From Muscardinus avellanarius (taxonomy: Eukaryota > Chordata > Mammalia > Rodentia > Gliridae): a stretch of DNA of 64,000 nucleotides. Below are positions 14,252-23,460 of this stretch, piece by piece. Location: positions 109,328,235 through 109,392,234 of the forward strand of contig OY726559.1 in NCBI GenBank assembly GCA_963383645.1, written 5' to 3'. Numbering within the stretch: the stretch's first letter is position 1; the number at the start of each line of letters is the position of its first letter. The notes below the pieces were generated by a model. That model had not been told where the DNA came from. It searched no databases and saw nothing but the letters and a program-made list of their open reading frames with translations. The translations under genes were made by a program, and so were the position numbers.

Positions 14252-17200
14252 GTTTCTCTGCAATCACTGGTTTGACAGGGTTTAACATCTTCTTTACTGA
14301 GAGCTGCCAGATACAGGCAGATACCAGCTTCAAAGCAGGCTTGCCAAGATGGTTCCTGCCTCAGCTTTCTGCTCACCAGATGATCTACATGGAGGTCTTT
14401 TTTGTTCTATGCTCTTTATGCTATTTCTGATTCAACCACATTTCAACTGTTTTCTTCTATTGAGTTATTACTGTTTTTCTTCTCTTGCCAAGAAGAAACT
14501 GCTGGATGAGTTGTGAGTGTCCAAGCAACTAAAATTTCTGCCTTCCATCTTTAATCCTCAAATATTTTATGTATTTTTTATAGGACTAGGGATGGAACTG
14601 AGAGACATTGTACCTCTAAACTATACCCCCAGCCCTATATTTTATTCTTTATTTTGAAACAGGGTCTCACTGAGTTGGAAAGGGCATTGCTAAGTAGCTG
14701 AGGCTGTCCAGAAACCTCAATTCTCCAGTCCCCTGCCTCCTGAATGCTGGGATTGCAAGCATGTGCCACCATGCCCAGCTCATATTTTATGTTTTTATTG
14801 AGAACTTTTTCTCTCCTCTGAAATAATATTAATTTGAGAATCTTGGTATAATTTCTCTATTCTGCTTTAGGCAGAAAAGAATATTTGAAACAATGTTAAT
14901 AAGTCACATCAGGTTTTATCAGAAGGCTGGCATCTCTGTAATAAAATTCAGCAAAGATAAAGCATAAAATTGTGAGTTTGACTTAAAATATTGGTGGTAG
15001 AAGTACACGGTGAGGAGTCTGGTTTTGGGCTAGAGGAAATTTGATGGCTTGAGGTAGTTTGGTAGAAATAATTTTACACAAGGAAGTTGTAGCCAATGGT
15101 TGTTGGAAAAGTCAATACAACCTGAGACCACAGTAGTGTGAGTTTCTGACCATACGGTAAGACTGTCTGACATACTGTTAAATTGTGAGGTACCATCTTG
15201 TAATATTAAGTTTCACACACTGGGGAACATAATGAAGATGAGTACATTGTTGCAGATGAAATGTGTTTGGTGTGTGAGGGGAGAAGTAATTCCCCCACCA
15301 CAACCACACAAACATAAACACAGAAAAACCGTGGATTCTTGTCCTAAGCCATGAATATATAAGCTATGAATATATAAATATTCATAGCTTGGACAGTTGC
15401 TGGAGATTTAAAGAAGTTTATTAAAAAGATAGAAATACAGGAATATAGTTACAGCCCAGTGCCCCAGAGAGAGAGGTACACAGGGGGGCAATCCGAATGG
15501 AATATACCAAAGAACTCCAGTTTGCTAAGTGTTTTATCCCAACCAAGTCTGTGGCAGGTCCTTTGATCTGTAGATATGCTAGCCTTTATCTCCAGCCCAG
15601 TTTTCTGCTGTCTTCAGCCAGATTTGGGGTGGGAGGGGGGAGCAGTCCTGTCTCCAAATACAGGCCTCTACCTTTTGTTTCCCTCCCAAGATGTGTTAAA
15701 TTGTTTCTCCGGGGTCTGGGATTTCCTTAGAAATGTAAAGAAACCTCTGCCCTGGCTCCGCTTTCTTCTTTCTCTTTTAGAAATGTAAATTACAAGTCCC
15801 TCCTTCCTGCATGTACTGGCTTTCTTAAGTATACAGGAGATATATTTTCACAATTGGAAATCTTTCCCAATACTGATACATTAATACATTTTAAAACCTC
15901 TTTCCAATACTAGTACATACATGACTGGAGATCTTGAACTGGCCTAAGAAACTAAGCAATGTGCAGCTTTGAAAAGATCATAAGGAAGCTGGGTGTGGTA
16001 GTGCACACTTGTAATCCCAGCATTTGGGAGGCTGAGACAGGAGGATTGTGTTTCGAAGTCAGCCTCAGCTACTTAGTGAGGCCCTTTGCAAGTCAGTGAG
16101 ACCATGTTTCCCAATAAATAATAAAAATTAGGGCTGGTGGTGTAGCTCAGAGGTAGAATGCCCTGGGTTCCATCCGCAGTACCACACACACAAAAAGAAA
16201 AGATCATGAGGAAATAACTGGCTTCAAATAGTTGAAGGACAGTCAAGTGAAGAAGAACCAGTATGCTTTGTGTTCCTCCAGTTAGATAACAAAGGGTAAA
16301 TGGCAAAATTAGAATTTTCACTTGGAATTTTGAATTTTCTAAAAATTGAATCCAGTTTCTTAGTTTGCTAAAGAGAAAATTATCTAAAATTTGACATATA
16401 GAGCCCTCAGCCAACTGAAAGAATGGGTAATATACAAAATCATGGTAAGTGTTGCACCGGTGGAGGGACAAGCCTGCTTATAGGAGAGAAACTTGGTATA
16501 AGAGGAGTGAGAAGTCAGATTAGTGGAAAAGAGAGCCAACAGTGTGTAAAAAGCTCATAAGAGAGCATAAAACTTTATATACAACAGAAATAAGTGTATT
16601 TTGCTAATGATGAAACCAGTTCTGTCTTTTGAAATGCATTTGGCTTTAAGGTTTGCAGATAAGAGACTTTTCAGCCTAGTATATATAAATGTGTGAAGTG
16701 AATAGAGATGAAAAACATGAAGTTTTCATGTTGAAAAATTCACTTAGTCATGACCCCCAGTCTAAGGTGCACTGACTCCCATTCATACATATTACCAAGA
16801 GTCCTGACACATTCCTCTTCTCTCTCTTTTTTGACTTCTGAGTGTGATATTTTCCATTAGTCCCTACCCTTTCCTAGTTCAATGCTGACCTCCTGCCTTG
16901 AAGGACCAGCTGTTCAGCCTACAGGACTCAGGTCATGATGGAGATGCCAATCAAATGCCCTCTAAGTACATGTGACATTTTTTTGATCCTCAAAGAAATT
17001 TCATACTGGATCAGTACCCATATGATGTGCCCCAGGGGCCACTTACTAATGGCTATATCTCTATCACAGATGCTGTTCCAAGCCCCTGAGATTACAGTAA
17101 GGTCCTTGGCAGAAAGGAATGTCACCAAACAGTATTCTCAAAAGTGCTTGGAAATCCTTAGATAAGTGTCACTGACCTTTCTCCCTCTTCTCTTAGCATT

Positions 17201-20200
17201 TAGCCTGGATGCCTGTCACCAAGCCCCGCTGAGCAGTGACTTGAGCCAGCTGGTGGCAGAGATACAAGCTCTAAGAGGGCAGCTAGAGCAGAGCATCCAG
17301 GTGAACAATTGTCTGCGGCTGCAGCTGGAGCAACAGCTTGATGGAGGAGCAGGCAAAGCCAGCTCTTGCTCCATGGGCCACAGTTTCAAAGTCAACACCA
17401 GACCCAGAAAAAAGCAGCCACTCTTCCAAGGTAGGAAGGAAAAAAGAATCAGGAAGCCCAGCCAGTGGCACCAGGTAGAAGGGCAATGTTGCTTCTTTGT
17501 ATTTCTCAGGGTCAGGTTAAAATTGGAGAGGATTAATATGGCATCGTGAGAGCTTGGGATTTAGGGTCAGACCTTCTTCAGACCGAGTTTGCCACTTGCA
17601 GGTTGTTGACTTTGGGTGAGGTGTTTGAATTCTCAAGTGTTTTAAGCCTTAGATAGAATATGGACATAACAAAAAAGTATATGACTTGGATAGTTTTTTG
17701 TAGCATTAAATGAAATCATTTTCAAGTGTCTAGTACAATAGGAATCACAGAAAATTAACAGATGAATATGTCAATATCTGTTGTTTGTACTTGTGTTTTA
17801 AAATTTACCAAATGCTTTAAAATATATGCTTTTGTAAAATGAATATAAAGTAGGGAAGATTTTACTCTCTCTGTGTTTTATGTGAGGAAATCAGAACTCA
17901 TTAATGGATAAGTTTATAGGATTTAGAACCCAGATTGGGACCAGATGCTTCAATTTCTCATGTGTTTTTCCTTCCACCTCACTGTGCCCTGTCTCAGTGT
18001 CACTGACCTTCCCATATACTCGAGGCTGGTCTCCCTTTTCCTCACAGGGGTTAAACTGAGCATGCAGCAAAGAATCAAGGGCCTTGAGGAAGTGCTGGGT
18101 GGCCAGAACATTTGTCCAAGTGCAGACATCCACTTCTGTCCCATCCTTTTGCCTGCTTCTTCAGATATACATGTTAACCAGATCTCCCTCTCTCAACCTC
18201 ACTTCCCTCTGTTTTAATTTGAATGTTAATAGTGTACCAATTCCCTAATCTCTTGTCACATTCAACTTCTACTTCTTCTATTTTTTCTTTGGGTGCATCA
18301 TTTAATTCACCCTTTCCACTTACCAGCATGGCCATAGCCTCAAATTTATTCTAATCAGAAACCACTTTTCTGATTTCTCTAAGGCTGAGTAAGCCTTCCA
18401 ACTCTCATGCCTGATGTCCCTGGGTCATGCTAATTCTTATCTTCTCAGGTTATGCTGGGTACTAATTTATCATTCAATGACCTTAGCTGTCAAATGAAAA
18501 TGTCAATCACATGACCTTGTTGTGGTCATTAAGTAAGAAATATCTGTGGACTGCTCAACACAGTACCCAACTGGCCAGAACTGCTCAGCATGCACTGGGT
18601 GACTACTAGTGGGGGTGGTCTTGTGTCCTGTCTGCTTTTTTCTCTTACAAGCCTTCCTTCTCTTTCTGGCTTTCCCCCACACTAGTAGCTCTACATCCTA
18701 TTACTCAGGTAGATCCATACCCTAGTCTCTTTTTCTCTTCCTTTGAGCTGGAAAGCTGGCTCTAAGTCACATTCACTGGAGCAGAATCTTCCTGTTTTTT
18801 TTTTTTTTTTTTGAGGGGGTAATGCTTTGCATATTTGATCAACATTTTTTGTATGTGTGGTACTGGGGATTGAACCCAGGGAAATTTATACCTCTGAGAT
18901 AAATTCCTGTCCCTATTTTATTTTGTAATAAGGTCTCATTAAGTTGCTGAGGGCCTCACTAAGTTGCTGAGGCAGATAGTGAACTTGTGATCCTTCTGTT
19001 TCAGCCTACCAAGTATATGCCACTGTGCCTGGCTATTTTTTCTTTTTTGTTACGAGAGATCAAACCCAGGACCTTGCACATGGGAGACAAACTCCTTATC
19101 ACTGAGCTATACCCCCAGCCCTTGATCAACATCTCAACATATAAACTTTTTTTTTTGTTTTTGGTACAGGGGATGGAACCCAGGGGCATTCTACCTCAGA
19201 GCGACACCCCCAGCCCTATTTCTTATTCTTTATTTTTTGAAACAGTGTCTCATTGAGTTGCAAAGAGCCTCACTAAGTAGCTGAGGCTGGCTTCAAACCT
19301 GCGCGATCCTCCTGTCTCAGCCTCCCAAATGCTGGGATTACAAGCATGAGCCACCACACCTGGCTGACATATAAACTTTTATGTGTATTTATTTCATTAA
19401 AAGTCATTGTACTAGACAACACCTACACAATTATACTGGAAATTGGGTTTATAAAAATATACCTAACAATTTTTTAATCTGGAAGTTGCATTCTCTTGAA
19501 ATAACTATCAGTTAAGAAACATATCTTGTTCTGAAGGAAGATATGGAAACAGACTAAGCTTTTCACCATGGTGCGTGGACGCTAGTGATGTGAGAGAAGA
19601 GTCCTGTTACCTTAGATCTTGGGAGGAATATGCATGAGCTGGGTGTGTAATGTTCTTCAGAAGTCCTGAAAATTGTCTTAACTTTCTAGACTCAGTTGCT
19701 TTCCCTCCAGTCCGAGATGTTGGCATGAGTTCTTCTGCTCTGGTCCTCCCCAGTTCTTCCTCTGCTCCTGGCTCTAACACTGCAGTTGTCACCAGGAAAA
19801 ATGGTAAATATGGCAACTAAAGGGCTCAGAAACCATGATGAGAAATTGTTACTACAAACCACCTTTGGTTCTCTATAAATATATTCTCTGAATCTGCAGA
19901 TTTTTCTTGGCATGCCCCACTGCTTTTCACCCTATTCATTGCACACACCTTCTGTGACTATCTTGCTTGTCATCCTTTTGTTTCTACAGTTTCCTCCTGC
20001 TCTGTTTCTGCTTCAGTGCTTTGTGATCTCTTCACTCTTGAAGGCACTATCTATCCAGCTGAGTTTCTTGTTTGTGCCTATTCTACTCATAGGCTAATTA
20101 TTAATAATTGTCAGTAAGGATAAAGCTTGTATTTTGAAAATTTATCATTATGAAATGATGTAAGAAAGATAACACAAATGTAGACCCCAGAATTTCTCTT

Positions 20201-23200
20201 TGGGCTTTACCAGGTCTGTATTTCTGAAGGCTGCCTTTCTTGTTCCTAGCCTTAGTCACTGTCTTTTTGCTTTCAACAAACTAAAGATCTCATTGTTTTA
20301 TTTTTTAGAGCTGGATTTGGATGCTTCTCCAGGAGTGAAAAACCATCCCAAGCTAGAGGGGGATGCTACTGATGGCTGCTTTGCCAACAAGCATGGCCGC
20401 CATGTCATAGGCCACATTGATGACTATAGTGCTCTAAGACAGCAAATTGTGCAGGGTAAACTGCTGGTCCAAAAGATACTGTCTGTCATGAGGTTAGCAT
20501 GCAATTTTCCTGGCCTTGAAGCTCCAGGCACAGAGGTAATCCTTTCCTTCTCTTTCTTCCTCTGATTTTCCTATTTATTTTTGTGTTCTATGTCTACCAA
20601 CAACTAAGAAAGCATTTTTTATTTATCTTAGCTAGGCTCTTTCCTCCATGTCTCCTATTTACTATAAATTCTATTCTGTTGCAGATAAAGCTGACTAGAT
20701 CTTTTACTTTGGAACCACAGGGAAGCCTGTGAGTGCCCTTTAGTGCTTTATTATCTGTTACAGTCATGGTGGCCCATAACCATCTGTGGGCAACTAAAAC
20801 CAATCATATGAGCTGGACATGGTGTTGGACACCTGTAATCCCATTAGTTGGGAGGCTAAGACAGGTAGATCATAGGTTCAAGGCCAGCCTAATCAATTTA
20901 GCAAGATCCTCAAGTAAACCTCAAATAAAAAATTAAAAACAACTTTTCAAATAAGAAATTAAAAAGGGCTTAGAATGTATCTTGAAGGTAAAAAGACCCT
21001 GAGTTCAAGCCCTAGTTCAGATAGATAGATAGATGATAGATTGGTAGATAAACTCAGGTGAATAGATATTGAGGGATTTGTATCAAAATGGGTCCCATGT
21101 GTGGAAAGCATGAGAAGCAGGCCTTTATGAGATTTCTTTGTTGAGTCTGAGCAAGGGTAGGAGGAGCAGTCAACAAAGCTTCTCAGAGCCCTGCACTCTT
21201 GAGACCAAATGCCCACAGCTGTGCCTTCTGAGCCATTGGAGCCAGGTTGATGCATAGGGACAGTCCTGCCTCTAGAGGGTCCCCTGCTGGAGAGGAGCAG
21301 ATATACCCAAGTCAGTAATTACACAAAGGGACATGGAAAGTATGAGAAGTCACCCTTCATGTCATGAACACAACAATGCAAAAGGGTCTCTTATTGCAGG
21401 TAAGGAAAGTAAACAGGGCCATAGAAGACATGACACAGAGGGATGAGCTTTGAAAGCCTCATAGGATGTACAGGTGGAGAAAGGAGACCATTAAAAGGTG
21501 TAGTACTTCAGTGGTGGCACCACAAAAGGATGAGCCAGGGTTTCCTAGGTACTGTGTACCTCACTCACAGAAGAAGCCAGAGCCCTGTGCTTGGGTAAAG
21601 ATATCTCAGTTTCAGTGATATCCATGGCTACTTACCCTCCTTCCCCAGGCACTGGGCAGCAAAGGTGTCCTCGAGCTGCAGGGCAATGCCAGTGCCCTGC
21701 ACCATGCCCTGGAGGAATCAGCCGCCCTCCTTACCATGTTCTGGAGAGCAGCCTTGCCAAGTTCCTGTGGCCCAACACTGACTGGCAAAGCGGTAAGAGA
21801 CCCATTTCTTCTCCTGGTTCAACCCCAGCTCTTCTGCCCTGGGATGGTTCTGTCTTGTTGGTCTCCCACAGCTTTACTGAGGGTCAGGGACCATTAGAAA
21901 ATTAGAATGGGCAGGAGCTTAGGGGAGCACCCTGGGGAAAACTCCAATCCCTGGCAGCTGATTTTACTGGCGCTCTGACCACCACTCTTCCTCCCACACT
22001 CCAGCCCCCATTATAAAAAATTAGAGAAGGAAAAGAAATGGAGGAACAGATACATAATCACTCTGTTGTCCCATTTCTATAACTTAGAAGTTAGTCTGAT
22101 CTGAATTGTTGAAGTCCCTTCATCCCTCAAGTGTACATGGTCGAAGGATCACAGTGTCACCAGAAGCCCATAGCCCCTTTTAACCTCACCCTAGAGCCCA
22201 GCACATTTTTTAGTTTGCAACTCTGTGCTTGGCCTGGAGAAAGTCGGCCCCATATGAGATCTTTCTGGATCTCACATTAGCTCTGATTGGCAGTCCTTGG
22301 GAACAGCAATTTCTAGATCTTCTTCCTAGGGATTCCAGTTCCAGATTATTGTTGCTGATTCTTTTTGGATCCAATTATGTTAATTCCAGAGAGGTACTTT
22401 ACCATCTTCATGCTGTACAGATATATACAAACTGTGTGTTGTCTTTAGGCCAGCTCTGCCTCCACAGACACAGTGCCTCTGAACTTTGAGTTTCATCTGT
22501 GATAGCAGAGTGACAGAACTCATACAAGAACTGAATTTGAGGTCTTGTTCACAGCTGAGAGTTTTGTACTGGTCTGGAGTCAGGATCTCTTCAGCATAGG
22601 AGTGTAGGCCTAGCTTCTCAATTTTTTTGGCCAGTGTCCTTTAACTGGAGGGAGGAAACACAGTCCAGTGTCGAGAAGGTTGTGGAGTTCTGCTTTTGGT
22701 TGCTGAGAACCACAAAGGGGAACCAGGGTGCATTCAGCTTTCTTACCATTGACTCAGAAAGTCTGTTCCTCTTCCACAGGTAGAGTCCATGGAGAGGGAA
22801 CTTCTGGAACTGCGAGCCCAACTATCCAAGCAGGAACAGCTCCTTCAGAGCACAGCCAAGCATCTGAAGATCACCAACCAGCAAAAGGAGAGCATGGAGC
22901 AGTTCATCGTTGGCCAGTGTAGGCACCCTGATCTGGGGAATCCCAGAGAAAGGGAGTGGTCCTCCAGATACCCCACTTATGCTACAGATAAACAGTGAGG
23001 CACAGAAAGTCAGAAGGTGGAACACCAATGTACAGGGCCCAACTCTCTTGTGCAATGAGTAATTTGGGGCATAGAGGGAGATGAAGGGGTCAGCAAGAGA
23101 CCTGAGCTGAGTGGTCAGAAGAAAATGCTTTAGACCATAATGCCAGCAAGTAAGTAAGTAAGGCCCTGTCTCAGTCAACATTCTTACCATTGTAATCCAA

Positions 23201-23409
23201 GCACCTGACATGCACAACTTAGAGAACTATTTATTTTCTTACTGCTCTGGAGATTTCACTTTATGGATGTACAGTCCATTTTACACCTGTTGCCAAGCAT
23301 GAACTTGGGCTACATGTCCTTAGGATATAAGGGGGGGGGGTCAGAGCTGGATGCTACAATTGGGCTGAGCCAGAATGCACACATGCATGCACGTACATAC
23401 ACACACACA

Positions 23410-23460
<51 letters not shown>

